This document shows positions 39,565 through 48,297 of a stretch of DNA of 58,381 nucleotides, piece after piece. The notes below the pieces were generated by a model that searched no databases, was not told the origin of the DNA, and saw nothing but the letters and a program-made list of their open reading frames with translations. Made by a program: the position numbers and the translations under genes. Positions within the stretch are counted from its first letter, which is position 1, and each line of letters starts with the position of its first letter. Source of the DNA: Candidatus Omnitrophota bacterium (GTDB lineage Bacteria > Omnitrophota > Koll11 > Duberdicusellales > 4484-171); assembly GCA_030692055.1 (NCBI GenBank), contig JAUYCY010000006.1, forward strand, positions 1 to 58,381. The letters run 5' to 3'.

Positions 39565-40568
39565 AAGTTCTTTTGGTTTTTGACTGCCCTTATGCTACCG
39601 AGCGGGGTTACGATTTCGCTAAGGAATTTAAAGAGCCCGATTGGGATACCCAGCTTAATGTTTACGAGGCGCTTTGCGAAAATGGCCACGAGGTAAGCCT
39701 CTTGGGAGTGCACGATGATACAACCGTATTGGTTGAAGAGATACGCCAGAATAAACCCGATGTTGTATTTAACATTATGGAAGGGTTTAGAAAAAAAACC
39801 AACCTTGAAAGAAATGCCGCTTGGCTGCTTGAGATGTTAAATATTCCTTTTACCGGAGCAAATCCCAGCGCCCTTCTTATTTGTAACGATAAAGCCATCA
39901 GCAAAAAGATTTTAAGTTTCCATAAGATACGCGTGCCGAATTTCCACACTTTTTATAAAAATAGAAAGCTTAAGTCTATCAAGCGGCCCAAACTGCCGGT
40001 TATAGTAAAGCCTTTATGCGAGGAAGCTTCTGTGGGCATATCTCAGGCGTCAGTGGCTGATAACGAGGCAGCGTGTCTTGAGAGAATAAAATTCATTCAT
40101 GAAAAAACAAGTATGGATGCTATTGTTGAAGAATATATTGCCGGCAGGGAGTTTTATATAAGTGTTGTGGGCAATAAAATGCTTGAAGTTTTGCCTATAA
40201 GGGAAATGAAATTCGGCGAAATTGCAGAACCGGAAAGTAGAATTGCCACCTATAAAGCAAAATGGGATGATGAATACCGCAAAAAATGGGGGATACAAAA
40301 TGTTTTTGCAAATAACATGCCTGAAGGTTTGGAGAAAAAACTTGGGCACATCTGTAAAACCGCTTATCGGGCATTAAATTTGAATTCTTACGCTCGTTTT
40401 GATATAAGAGTCACCGCTGACGGCCGGATTTATGTTTTAGAGGTAAATGCTAATCCTTGTTTGGCTAAAGACGATGAAATAGCCCAGTCAGCAGACAAGG
40501 CCGGCATCGCCTACAGTAAACTCATTCAAAAAATAGTATCTCTGGCATTAAGCAATAATGAGGCTTAG
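39549..40568 (+). CDS. ATP-grasp ligase, D-Ala-D-Ala ligase-like
   Basis: 339 aa overlapping the peptidase gene by 16 bases. The N-terminal domain is VLLVFDCPYATERGYDFAKE; ATP-grasp features follow: LPVIVKPLCEEASVGISQAS (ATP-binding loop), VEEYIAGREFYISVVGN, and the metal-binding end DIRVTADGRIYVLEVNANPC. It resembles D-alanine-D-alanine ligase but is not near cell-wall genes. The N-terminal substrate segment lacks the classical Ddl layout, so a different carboxylate-amine ligation is likely. Coupling to a zinc peptidase suggests that one makes and the other trims the same bond type. Confidence 0.85.
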   Translation: MEKKLKVLLVFDCPYATERGYDFAKEFKEPDWDTQLNVYEALCENGHEVSLLGVHDDTTVLVEEIRQNKPDVVFNIMEGFRKKTNLERNAAWLLEMLNIPFTGANPSALLICNDKAISKKILSFHKIRVPNFHTFYKNRKLKSIKRPKLPVIVKPLCEEASVGISQASVADNEAACLERIKFIHEKTSMDAIVEEYIAGREFYISVVGNKMLEVLPIREMKFGEIAEPESRIATYKAKWDDEYRKKWGIQNVFANNMPEGLEKKLGHICKTAYRALNLNSYARFDIRVTADGRIYVLEVNANPCLAKDDEIAQSADKAGIAYSKLIQKIVSLALSNNEA

Positions 40569-40701
40569 CCAAGTTTAAGTTTAAAAAGCGCAGAAAACGG
40601 CTATAGCCGAATTATCCTCGAAGAGGAGAAATTAAATATCGTATCTTTGGAATCTACATGAGATATTTTTTGAAAAGTCAGGAATTAAAGGAGGCCAGGA
40701 T

Positions 40702-42528
40702 ATGATTGCTAAGAGGTTATTGAAAACAAAATTATTTTTCTTTCCTGTTTTATTAATTTCAGTCTTACTTATCGCTGCCAGTGCCAATAACAAATCCGCC
40801 ACCGAATTAGTTATTTTATTCACCCACGATATGCATTCTAATTTAGACTCCTATTTGATGCCTCAAGGCGCAGAAGGTACCATTGAAACAGGAGGTTATG
40901 CCCGTCTATCAACAGCCATTAATAATGAACGTAGAGGAAAAGAGGATAGGGTGCTGGTGATTGACGGTGGAGATTTTAGTATGGGCACATTCTTTCATGC
41001 TATCCGTTCCACCCATTCACCTGAGCTCATTACTATGGGGCTAATGGGCTATGACGCTACTACTTTTGGTAATCACGAGTTTGAATTCGGGCCTAGGCCC
41101 CTTGCGCAAGCATTGCTGGTAGCAAAAAGTAAAAGCCAGGGTAAGTTTTTGCCAATTATTGCTTCTAACACAGTCATAGACTCAAAGCTTCCTGAACTTA
41201 CAGATTTTAGTAAAGCATATAACGAATATCCGGTTACACCTTATATGATAATTCAGCGCTCAGGCTTAAAAGTCGGGCTTTTTGGTTTGATGGGTAAAGA
41301 CGCGGCTATTTATGCTCCTGAAGGAAAACCTGTAACTTTTTCTGACCCCATTAGTGCCGCGCGTAAAACCGTGGATATATTACGCAGCAAAGAAAAAGTG
41401 GACATGGTAATTTGTCTTTCTCATTCAGGTACGTGGAAGGATAAAACTATCTCCGAAGATGAAATTTTAGCTAAAGAAGTGCCGGGAATTGACGTAATTA
41501 TCAGCGGCCATACCCATACAACCTTGGACCCTTATATACAGGTAGGTAATACCTACGTAGTATCCAGCGGTTGTTATAGCCGTTTTCTTGGCCGCCTTAC
41601 AGTGATAAAAAATCCTAACGGCACATTTCGCGTTTTAGATTATAAACTCCTACCGATTACTTCGGAAATACCCGAAGACCCGCAAATTGCAAGCCTTGTA
41701 AAATCTTTTGAAAAGGATATAAATAAAGAATACCTTTCCGCGTTTAATTATCATTATGGAGAAATGATAGCGCGAGCTCCATTTTCTATGCCTGACCCGG
41801 ACTGGGATAAATGCTACGGCTGCGAAGAGTGTATGATTTCCGGTCTGGGTGATTTAGTCACTGATGCTTTTATCTATGCCGTAAAAAAGCAAGAAGGCAA
41901 AAATTACCGCGATATTTCACTTGCCTTTGAAGGCTTTGGCCAAATTCGCGTGCCGATAGCGCGCGGCCCGATTACGGTAAACGATACTTTCCGTCTGCTT
42001 GCGCTCGGGCTTGGCGTTGATGGTAAAGCCGGTGCCGGCCTAGCTACTTTTTGGCTGACCGGAGATGAAATCAGAAAGATTTTTGAAATTGAAGCTACCT
42101 TTGCCTCTGCTAAATACGATATGCATTTACAAATTTCAGGAATGCGTTTTTCTTATGACCCAAAGGCTGAACCTCTATCCAGAGTAAAGACAGTAGAGGT
42201 TAAGACGCAAGACGGCAAATTTGTGCCCTTAGAAGATAACCGCCTGTATCGCGCATGCACTGATTGGAAACTTCTTGCCATGCGCGATAATCTCACCCAA
42301 TTATCCGGCGGAAAAATTGTCTTTATCCCTAAAGATGAAAGCGGAAAGCCTATTGCTGACCTAACAACCACCCGCGTTTTTTTAAACACCGACAAATCCT
42401 TGGAGCTAAAAGCTTGGCTAGCAGTAGTGATATATTTACAGAGTTTTCCTGTAGGAGACAGTAACCTTCCCGAAGTGCCCGAGAGGTATAGGAAGGCGCA
42501 GGTGTCGGTTACGGTCGTTAGCGAATAG
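40702..42528 (+). CDS. Secreted 5'-nucleotidase / 2',3'-cyclic phosphodiesterase (UshA-like)
   Basis: 608 aa, AAGGAGG before ATG 40702, signal peptide FFFPVLLISVLLIAASA. The metallophosphatase domain carries FTHDMHSNL, VIDGGDFSMG, TFGNHEFEFG, and SGHTHTTLDP, the expected metal ligands. The C-terminal 5'-nucleotidase domain includes SGLGDLVTDAF and the substrate-stacking region. A Cys motif (CYGCEECM) around residue 375 is unusual for the family and may hold a metal or a disulfide. It releases phosphate and nucleosides in the periplasm. Confidence 0.88.
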   Translation: MIAKRLLKTKLFFFPVLLISVLLIAASANNKSATELVILFTHDMHSNLDSYLMPQGAEGTIETGGYARLSTAINNERRGKEDRVLVIDGGDFSMGTFFHAIRSTHSPELITMGLMGYDATTFGNHEFEFGPRPLAQALLVAKSKSQGKFLPIIASNTVIDSKLPELTDFSKAYNEYPVTPYMIIQRSGLKVGLFGLMGKDAAIYAPEGKPVTFSDPISAARKTVDILRSKEKVDMVICLSHSGTWKDKTISEDEILAKEVPGIDVIISGHTHTTLDPYIQVGNTYVVSSGCYSRFLGRLTVIKNPNGTFRVLDYKLLPITSEIPEDPQIASLVKSFEKDINKEYLSAFNYHYGEMIARAPFSMPDPDWDKCYGCEECMISGLGDLVTDAFIYAVKKQEGKNYRDISLAFEGFGQIRVPIARGPITVNDTFRLLALGLGVDGKAGAGLATFWLTGDEIRKIFEIEATFASAKYDMHLQISGMRFSYDPKAEPLSRVKTVEVKTQDGKFVPLEDNRLYRACTDWKLLAMRDNLTQLSGGKIVFIPKDESGKPIADLTTTRVFLNTDKSLELKAWLAVVIYLQSFPVGDSNLPEVPERYRKAQVSVTVVSE

Positions 42529-42586
42529 TCGATAGTGTTTAGTCACAAGTAGCAGGTATCAAGTAAAGTGCAGGGGTTAATTTCTA

Positions 42587-43042
42587 ATGGATAAAGATTA
42601 TCGTTATCTAAAACAAGAAGCAGATAAGGGTGTTTTTAAGGAGGGGCAAGAGGTGGATGTTGTTGTGTATGCCTTTACTGACCTTGGCGTTAAAGTTGCA
42701 ATTAATGATACCTATAGCGGGCTTGTTTACAAAAATGAAATTTTTGATGAGCTTTATAGCGGCCAAGTGCTGAAAGCCTTCATAAAACATATAAGAGAAG
42801 ATGGCAAGATTGACGTTTCTTTGCAGCCGCAGGAAGGAAAACACGTCTTAGGGGCGGCAGAAAAAATCCTTAAACTGCTTAATGAATCAGGCGGACGGTT
42901 GCCATTTAATGATAAAAGTTCCCCTGATGACATCAAAAACCACTTTCAAATAAGTAAAAAAGTATTTAAAAAAGCAGTTGGAATACTTTATAAACAACGT
43001 ATAATAAAGATTACAGATAACGGTATTGAAGTTGTTCTTTAG
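42587..43042 (+). CDS. S1/winged-helix RNA-binding protein (CvfB C-terminal-half-like)
   Basis: 151 aa. An S1-type beta-barrel (VDVVVYAFTDLGVKVAINDTYSGLVY, then GQVLKAFIKHIREDGKIDVS) is followed by a winged helix (LLNESGGRLPFNDKSSPDDIK, then QISKKVFKKAVGILYKQRII). The layout matches the last two domains of CvfB/YitL; the usual N-terminal S1 domains are absent, so it is a half-length member. It probably binds RNA. No strong ribosome-binding site. A CATTA-hairpin region follows and leads into a cold-shock gene. Confidence 0.78.
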   Translation: MDKDYRYLKQEADKGVFKEGQEVDVVVYAFTDLGVKVAINDTYSGLVYKNEIFDELYSGQVLKAFIKHIREDGKIDVSLQPQEGKHVLGAAEKILKLLNESGGRLPFNDKSSPDDIKNHFQISKKVFKKAVGILYKQRIIKITDNGIEVVL

Positions 43043-43121
43043 GAAGTATCTATTAACATTGCCCCGTCTCACGAAGAGGTTGCGAAATTATCGAAGAGAA
43101 TTTCACAACGTTCGGCGGGGT

Positions 43122-43189
43122 TAATTCGACTACACATTTTTTCAGACTTCCTGTCTGGAAAAATGTAAGTCTCATTAAGGAGGTTTGGG
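43122..43189 (+). promoter_or_regulatory. CATTA-hairpin D3 in the cold-shock gene leader
   Basis: TAATTCGACT, a 14-bp stem ACATTTTTTCAGAC (43134-43147) / GTCTGGAAAAATGT (43153-43166), then AAGTCTCATTAAGGAGG ending 7 bases before ATG 43190. The Shine-Dalgarno site is the direct continuation of the CATTA end. Upstream (43064-43121) lies another hairpin, GTTGCGAAATT / AATTTCACAAC. Confidence 0.7.
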
Positions 43190-43393
43190 ATGCATACAGG
43201 AAAGATTAAGAAGATAGTTCGCGAGAGAGGTTTTGGTTTCATTAGTGATACTGATGGCAGTGAAGTATTTTTCCACAGGAGTAAGCTTGTGGGTATTGAG
43301 TTTGACGCTTTGAATGGAGATGAAGAAGTTGAATTTGAAGTTGAAAAATCCCCCAAAGGCTCAAGCGCTGTTAACGTGAGCGTTAAGAAATAA
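43190..43393 (+). CDS. Cold-shock-domain protein
   Basis: 67 aa single cold-shock domain. RNP1 is ERGFGFISD and RNP2 is EVFFHRSKL. The start MHTGKIKKI and the end VEKSPKGSSAVNVSVKK are canonical. It should bind single-stranded RNA/DNA as an RNA chaperone. Its leader carries the CATTA-hairpin D3 with AAGGAGG directly behind it. Cold-shock genes usually have long structured leaders that regulate translation, so the hairpin may be functional here. A strong terminator follows at 43419. Confidence 0.92.
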   Translation: MHTGKIKKIVRERGFGFISDTDGSEVFFHRSKLVGIEFDALNGDEEVEFEVEKSPKGSSAVNVSVKK

Positions 43394-43418
43394 CCAACCC
43401 CGTATTAAAACAACTTTT

Positions 43419-43455
43419 AACCAAAGCCCACCGCGTAGGTGGGCTTTGGTTTTAA
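43419..43455 (+). terminator. Intrinsic terminator of the cold-shock gene
   Basis: ACCAAAGCCCACC pairs fully with GGTGGGCTTTGGT around a GCGTA loop, followed by TTTAATT. A textbook hairpin. Confidence 0.85.
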
Positions 43456-43484
43456 TTAAGAATAAGTTTTGGGGTTAGAATAAG

Positions 43485-44000
43485 TTGGAAATTAAAATTA
43501 TCCGCAGCCGCAAGAGATTACGCACAGTGAGCGCGCGTATGGTCAATGATTGCTTAATAGTTAGCGCTCCGCTAACGCTTTCTCAGGCACACATAGAGGA
43601 GATTGTTTCCGGTTTTAAATTGAAATTTGAAAAGAAGAAGCTGAAAGAAGAATTAGATAGAAATCAACCGCTTTCTGAAATTACTGCTCGCCTTAATGAG
43701 AAATACTTCGCCAACCAACTAAAGATCAACTCCGTAGAATATGTTACCGGCCAGAACAGTAAATACGGCTGTTGTAATCATCAGACCGGGCATATCCGCA
43801 TATCACACAAAGTAGGTTTGATGCCAAAATGGGTTAGGGATTATGTTTTGATTCATGAAATGGCGCATTTAATAGAGCCAAATCACAGTAAGTCGTTCTG
43901 GGATATTGTTTCTCGTTACAAGCTTACTGAGCGGGCACGAGGCTATCTTATGGCAGCCGGGCTTGATACCGGACAAGAAGAAGATCTTCTAAGCCCGTAG
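43485..44000 (+). CDS. YgjP-like (WLM-type) metallopeptidase
   Basis: 171 aa from a TTG start (43485); no ATG is available upstream of the conserved start IKIIRSRKRLRTVSARM. The zinc motif is HEMAH (124-128) with the third His in EPNHSKSFW (134), the YgjP/SprT-like arrangement (HExxH...H). The segment NSKYGCCNHQTGHIRIS corresponds to the conserved WGSCS-like region. Cellular target unknown. Confidence 0.85.
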   Translation: MEIKIIRSRKRLRTVSARMVNDCLIVSAPLTLSQAHIEEIVSGFKLKFEKKKLKEELDRNQPLSEITARLNEKYFANQLKINSVEYVTGQNSKYGCCNHQTGHIRISHKVGLMPKWVRDYVLIHEMAHLIEPNHSKSFWDIVSRYKLTERARGYLMAAGLDTGQEEDLLSP

Positions 44001-44173
44001 GAAAAATTCCTGGGACACAATACTTCATTCAACTTCTTTTCCGTCTCGTCCAAATACGTAAAAATTTCCTGCGGTAATTTTTACGAACTCGACGAAATAA
44101 TTCGACTATGTAATTTTTCTTCACCACATAGGCTTGAAAAATTACAGTCTCATTACCTCAAAAAATCCCAAAT
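44001..44173 (+). repeat. Spacer with CATTA-hairpin D4
   Basis: D4 spans 44098-44155: TAATTCGACTA, stem TGTAATTTTTC (44109-44119) / GAAAAATTACA (44136-44146), then GTCTCATTA. A partner hairpin (CGTAAAAATT / AATTTTTACG) lies at 44056-44084. No gene follows; repeat B copy 2 does. Confidence 0.65.
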
Positions 44174-44448
44174 CAACCAGTCTCCGCGGCAAGCCGCGGA
44201 GTATGTTCTATACTAATATTATCACTGGTTCGCTCTTTTTAAGCTATAGCGTATTTTTAAAACAGAGCAATTGAAACTTGTCGTAGATGTATATTCTTAT
44301 CGCTTAGCTATCGCGGACCCAGCATATCTTTACTTTACTTACGCAAAGGCTGGGTTCATTCATTGCCTTGGAATGAGGTCAACTACGTTTACGATTTCGG
44401 CTTCATCCCCGTGGCAAGCCACGGGGTATTCGCCGAGAGAGAATAAAG
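44174..44448 (+). repeat. Dispersed repeat B, copy 2 (275 bp)
   Basis: See copy 1 at 38194. Bounded by CTCCGCGGCAAGCCGCGGAG at the left and CCCCGTGGCAAGCCACGGGG at the right, both perfect hairpins. The short open frames inside look incidental. Confidence 0.85.
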
Positions 44449-44537
44449 CCTGTTTTTGTTCTTTCTTTAACTGTTTTATCTTTAAAAATCAGCGTAAGGC
44501 CTTCCCTAATCAGTACAATCTCTGATTAAAAAAATTG

Positions 44538-44565
44538 TTGCTTTATTTATTATTTTCATTATAAT
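44538..44565 (+). promoter_or_regulatory. Candidate fusA promoter
   Basis: TTGCTT (44538-44543) and TATAAT (44560-44565), 16 bases apart. Transcription from here would give a leader of about 295 bases containing the composite hairpin element. Confidence 0.5.
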
Positions 44566-44690
44566 ATGCTTTCGTTAAATTTTAGATTTTGAGCCCCGAC
44601 GTTACGTCGAGGTAAAGCTGCTAAAAGTAACTCCCCGGTAGATTTTACTTAATCCAGTACTAACGGGAAGAAATTTCTAGGCTTAGGTTA

Positions 44691-44853
44691 AGGTCAAATG
44701 AGACAGTATCTTTTCAAGCCGAAGGCGCAGAAAAGTACGTTGTCGAATTTGATACTTGACACCTACCCTAATAAAATAATTTAGGTAAGTGTCAAGTATT
44801 CAATTCCGATAGACAAGTTATGAGCGCTACGTTCCATAACTTGTGTCGTCATT
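44691..44853 (+). repeat. Composite CATTA element in the fusA leader (I4 + hairpin + D5)
   Basis: Inverted half I4 (44696-44749: AATGAGACAGTATCTTTTC ... GAAAAGTACGTTGTCGAATT), a long hairpin ATACTTGACAC / GTGTCAAGTAT (44752-44799), and direct half D5 (44801-44853) with stem ACAAGTTATG (44813-44822) / CATAACTTGT (44835-44844). D5 ends GTCGTCATTGAAGGAG, which contains the fusA ribosome-binding site. The I4 region (59 bases) differs from the copy at 53172 by only three bases. Confidence 0.8.
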
Positions 44854-44867
44854 GAAGGAGTAAAGAA

Positions 44868-46973
44868 ATGTCACGTTTAGTTCCTTTAGAAAAGCAGAGA
44901 AATGTAGGGATTATGGCGCATATTGATGCCGGTAAAACCACGCTTACCGAGCGCATACTCTTTTATACCGGCCGTACTCATAAAGTAGGCGAAGTCCATG
45001 ACGGCGAAGCTACGATGGATTGGATGAAGCAGGAACGCGAAAGAGGCATTACCATTACCTCGGCCGCAACCACCTGTTTTTGGAATGATTGCAGGATAAA
45101 TGTAATTGATACTCCCGGTCACGTTGATTTTACCGTGGAAGTGGAACGCAGCCTAAGGGTTTTAGACGGTGCTATCGCGGTCTTTTGCGCTGTGGGAGGG
45201 GTTGAGCCGCAGTCAGAGGCGGTGTGGCGGCAATCCGAAAAATACAACGTCCCTAAAATTGCCTTTGTCAATAAAATGGACCGCGTGGGTGCGGATTTTT
45301 ACAGCGTCCTTAAAAGTATCGAAAGCGACCTTGGCGCAAACGCTATCCCCATGGTTATTCCGGTAGGCTCGGAAGATAATTTCCGCGGTGTAATTGACCT
45401 TTTAGAAATGAAGGCTTATATTTTTAGCGAAGAAGCTTCTTCCCTGAATGGTTTTCGTATAGAGGAAATTCCTCAGGATTTGCTGGATATTTCTAAAAAA
45501 TACCACCATATTATGGTTGAAAAAGCGGTTGAATTAGACGACCATTTGATGGAAAAATATTTAGAGTCGGAAGAGAAACTTAACCAGGAAGAACTAAAAA
45601 GCGCAATTCGTAAAGGCACAATTAGCAATAAAGTGGTGCCGGTTGTCTGCGGCTCGGCATTTAAAAACAAAGGTGTAAGAAAATTGCTCGATGCCATTAC
45701 TTTTTATCTGCCTTCTCCCGTTGATCTGCCCCCTGTTAAGGGCGTTTCGCCCGATGATCCGGAAAAAGTTTTAGAGCGGCGCGCCGATGATAACGAGCCT
45801 TTTTCGGCTCTTGCCTTTAAGGTGCAGACAGACCCGCATATGGGTAAGCTTATTTATTTTAGGGTTTATTCCGGTAAGCTTAGCGCCGGTTCCTATATAC
45901 TTAATTCCACTAAAGACAGAAAAGAACGGATAAGCAGGATACTGCAAATGCATGCTAATCAGCGCGAAAATAGGGAAGATATCTGCGCCGGGGATATTGC
46001 CGCGGCAGTAGGGTTAGACCATACGGTAACCGGAGATACTTTGTGTGACGTAGAGCATCCAATAATTCTGGAAGCGATAGAATTTCCCGCGCCGGTTGTT
46101 TCAATCAGCGTTAAACCTTCAAGCCGCGCCGAGGGGGATAAGCTCAGTAAAGGCCTGATGAAACTTGCTGAAGAAGACCCTACTTTTAACGTGCATGTCG
46201 ATGAAGAAACTACTGAGACCATACTTTCAGGGATGGGGGAACTGCATTTAGAAATTATCGTTGACAGGCTAAAGCACGAATTTAGCGTAGATGCAATCGT
46301 AGGTAAACCAAAGGTTGCCTACAAAGAGACGATTTTAAATTCGGCTGACGCAGAATATAAACACATAAAGCAGACCGGTGGCCACGGACAATACGGGCAT
46401 GTGGAGTTTGAAATTTTTCCTTCAGAGCCGGGACAGGGTTTTGAGTTTGAAAATAATATTGTGGGTGGAGCTATACCCAGAGAATATATCCCCGCGGTAG
46501 AAAAAGGGGTTATTGCCGCATTACAAAAAGGTGCGCTGGCGGGTTATCCCGTAGTGGACGTAACAGTGAGTTTAGTGGACGGTTCCTACCACGACGTTGA
46601 TTCTTCTGAAATCGCGTTTAAAATAGCAGCCATAGAGTGTTTCAAGGAAGCGTTTAGAAAGGCAATTCCCGTATTGCTTGAGCCGTATATGTCTCTTGAG
46701 GTTGTCACTCCCGAAGAATACGTGGGAAATATTGTGGGTAATCTTTGCGCCCGTAGAGGCAAAGTCTTAGGCATAGAAGCGTCTAAGGTCGGACAGCAAG
46801 TAATTTGCGCGGAGGCGCCGCTATCGGAACTTTTCGGTTATGCCACAACATTACGTTCTTTAAGCTCAGGCCGCGCTATACACTCTATGCATTTTGAAAG
46901 ATATATAGAAGTTCCTTCGGCAATCGCAGAAAAGATTATAGAAGAGGCAAAAGAGAATAAAGACAAAAATTAG
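44868..46973 (+). CDS. fusA: Elongation factor G
   Basis: 701 aa. All GTPase motifs are present: [26 protein letters not shown], and GSAF. Domains II-V follow, including the domain [22 protein letters not shown] region. It moves tRNA and mRNA through the ribosome. It stands alone rather than in the str operon (no rpsL, rpsG or tuf nearby), so either the lineage has dispersed these genes or this is a second paralogue. Its long leader with the composite hairpin suggests post-transcriptional control. Confidence 0.97.
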   Translation: MSRLVPLEKQRNVGIMAHIDAGKTTLTERILFYTGRTHKVGEVHDGEATMDWMKQERERGITITSAATTCFWNDCRINVIDTPGHVDFTVEVERSLRVLDGAIAVFCAVGGVEPQSEAVWRQSEKYNVPKIAFVNKMDRVGADFYSVLKSIESDLGANAIPMVIPVGSEDNFRGVIDLLEMKAYIFSEEASSLNGFRIEEIPQDLLDISKKYHHIMVEKAVELDDHLMEKYLESEEKLNQEELKSAIRKGTISNKVVPVVCGSAFKNKGVRKLLDAITFYLPSPVDLPPVKGVSPDDPEKVLERRADDNEPFSALAFKVQTDPHMGKLIYFRVYSGKLSAGSYILNSTKDRKERISRILQMHANQRENREDICAGDIAAAVGLDHTVTGDTLCDVEHPIILEAIEFPAPVVSISVKPSSRAEGDKLSKGLMKLAEEDPTFNVHVDEETTETILSGMGELHLEIIVDRLKHEFSVDAIVGKPKVAYKETILNSADAEYKHIKQTGGHGQYGHVEFEIFPSEPGQGFEFENNIVGGAIPREYIPAVEKGVIAALQKGALAGYPVVDVTVSLVDGSYHDVDSSEIAFKIAAIECFKEAFRKAIPVLLEPYMSLEVVTPEEYVGNIVGNLCARRGKVLGIEASKVGQQVICAEAPLSELFGYATTLRSLSSGRAIHSMHFERYIEVPSAIAEKIIEEAKENKDKN

Positions 46974-47289
46974 AAGCTTTCTCGACTTTATTGCACAAAT
47001 ATTTCATAACTAATTTAGATTCAATGTCTTCTCTGTAAAATCTTTATTTTTGACCTCTTGATTGCAAGAAAGCTTCTGATTAAGTTCTTTCCTTTTACAA
47101 CAAACTTGGGAAAGAACTAAAAAGTAGTCTTGCTGGCCACCGCAATTTTTAAACTCACCGCACCCTCGCTTATAACCCTAAAATATTTCTACGCTAAAGA
47201 AAAAATTGTTTAAAAATAATAAATATTTGATAAAATAAACTTTCGTCCACTACTAATATTTTTAAAGCTAAATATAGGTGTAATAAAGT
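46974..47289. other. Spacer after fusA with hairpins
   Basis: Inverted pair AGAAGCTTTCT / AGAAAGCTTCT (46972-47076) and the stem GTTCTTTCC / GGAAAGAAC with a following A-rich tail (47083-47121). These could end fusA transcription. No gene found. Confidence 0.5.
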
Positions 47290-48228
47290 ATGTTTTTACG
47301 CGAAGCCATAGCTGTTTCAATATTTTTAATCGTTGTTGGCGTCATCTACCTCAAAGAGATACACTTACTTACCAGATTTATCTACAATAGACTCAGGAAA
47401 AAACAAGAAGTACCCTATTTTTTCGCAAAACGCGCGGTTATTTTGCATCTTTTGGCGTTAGTCGGTGTTTTTTGTATTTTGTATGGTTATTTTATTGAGC
47501 CTTATCGGGTTGAAATTAAAAAAATTGATGTATTTACGGAAAAGTTTAAAAATGCAAAGCTTAAATTGGTGCAGATTTCTGATTTACATTGCGATATCAA
47601 GATAAGAAATGAGTATAAATTAATAGAGAAAATCAACGCTTTGAAGCCAGATATAATTGTTTTTACCGGCGATACCATAAATACGCCCGAAGCTCTGCCA
47701 TTGTTCAAAAGCACCATGAGAAAACTAAAAGCCAATATTGCTAAATTAGCCGTTAAAGGCAATTTTGATGTTTGGGATTGGGGCAAATTAGATTTATTTT
47801 CTGGTACCGATTTCACGGTATTGGATGAGGAAGTCATACAACTGGAAAAAGACGGCGAGCTATTTTTTGTCTCCGGATTAAGCCGCGACCGCTATATGAA
47901 ACTGAATGGATTATTAAAGAAAATTCCTTCCGGCTACTATAGTATATTTTTATACCACAGCCCAGGATTAGCCGAAGATTTAAAAGGCCTGAATGTGGAT
48001 TTATATCTTTGTGGGCATACTCACGCAGGCCAGGTGGCCTTGCCTTTTTATGGCGCCTTGGTTACGCTTTCCAAATATGGCAAAAAATACGAATCCGGTA
48101 AATATATAATAGGTAATACTATGTTATATGTAAACAGAGGTATTGGCATGGAGGGTGGTTTCGCTCCCAGGGTTAGGTTTTTTTCTAGGCCAGAGATTAC
48201 TGTTTTTAATATAAAGCCGAAAAGATAG
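47290..48228 (+). CDS. Membrane-anchored metallophosphoesterase (YkuE/YaeI-like)
   Basis: 312 aa. Two hydrophobic N-terminal helices (AVSIFLIVVGVIYL; VILHLLALVGVFCILYGYF) precede the phosphoesterase domain. Metal ligands are in QISDLHCDI, FTGDTIN, VKGNFDVWD (variant of GNHD with Phe-Asp), YHSPGL, and CGHTHAGQV. The lost His in the GN(H/F)D motif is unusual for the family and may lower or change activity. Related proteins act on UDP-sugar or cyclic substrates at the membrane. Confidence 0.85.
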   Translation: MFLREAIAVSIFLIVVGVIYLKEIHLLTRFIYNRLRKKQEVPYFFAKRAVILHLLALVGVFCILYGYFIEPYRVEIKKIDVFTEKFKNAKLKLVQISDLHCDIKIRNEYKLIEKINALKPDIIVFTGDTINTPEALPLFKSTMRKLKANIAKLAVKGNFDVWDWGKLDLFSGTDFTVLDEEVIQLEKDGELFFVSGLSRDRYMKLNGLLKKIPSGYYSIFLYHSPGLAEDLKGLNVDLYLCGHTHAGQVALPFYGALVTLSKYGKKYESGKYIIGNTMLYVNRGIGMEGGFAPRVRFFSRPEITVFNIKPKR

Positions 48229-48256
48229 CCCAAAGATTTAGCAAAAAGCATAAAAG

Positions 48257-48284
48257 TTGTATTTTTGAAAATTAAGTATATAAT
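48257..48284 (+). promoter_or_regulatory. Promoter of the DUF2157 gene
   Basis: TTGTAT (48257-48262) and TATAAT (48279-48284), 16 bases apart; ATG 48298 follows 13 bases later, giving an almost leaderless mRNA. Confidence 0.5.
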
Positions 48285-48297
48285 CTCTGTAAGATAG

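Noticed and set aside
44868..46973. TetM-like ribosomal protection protein instead of EF-G
   Set aside because: The sequence carries the EF-G domain IV and G' features and normal length; nothing points to a resistance variant.
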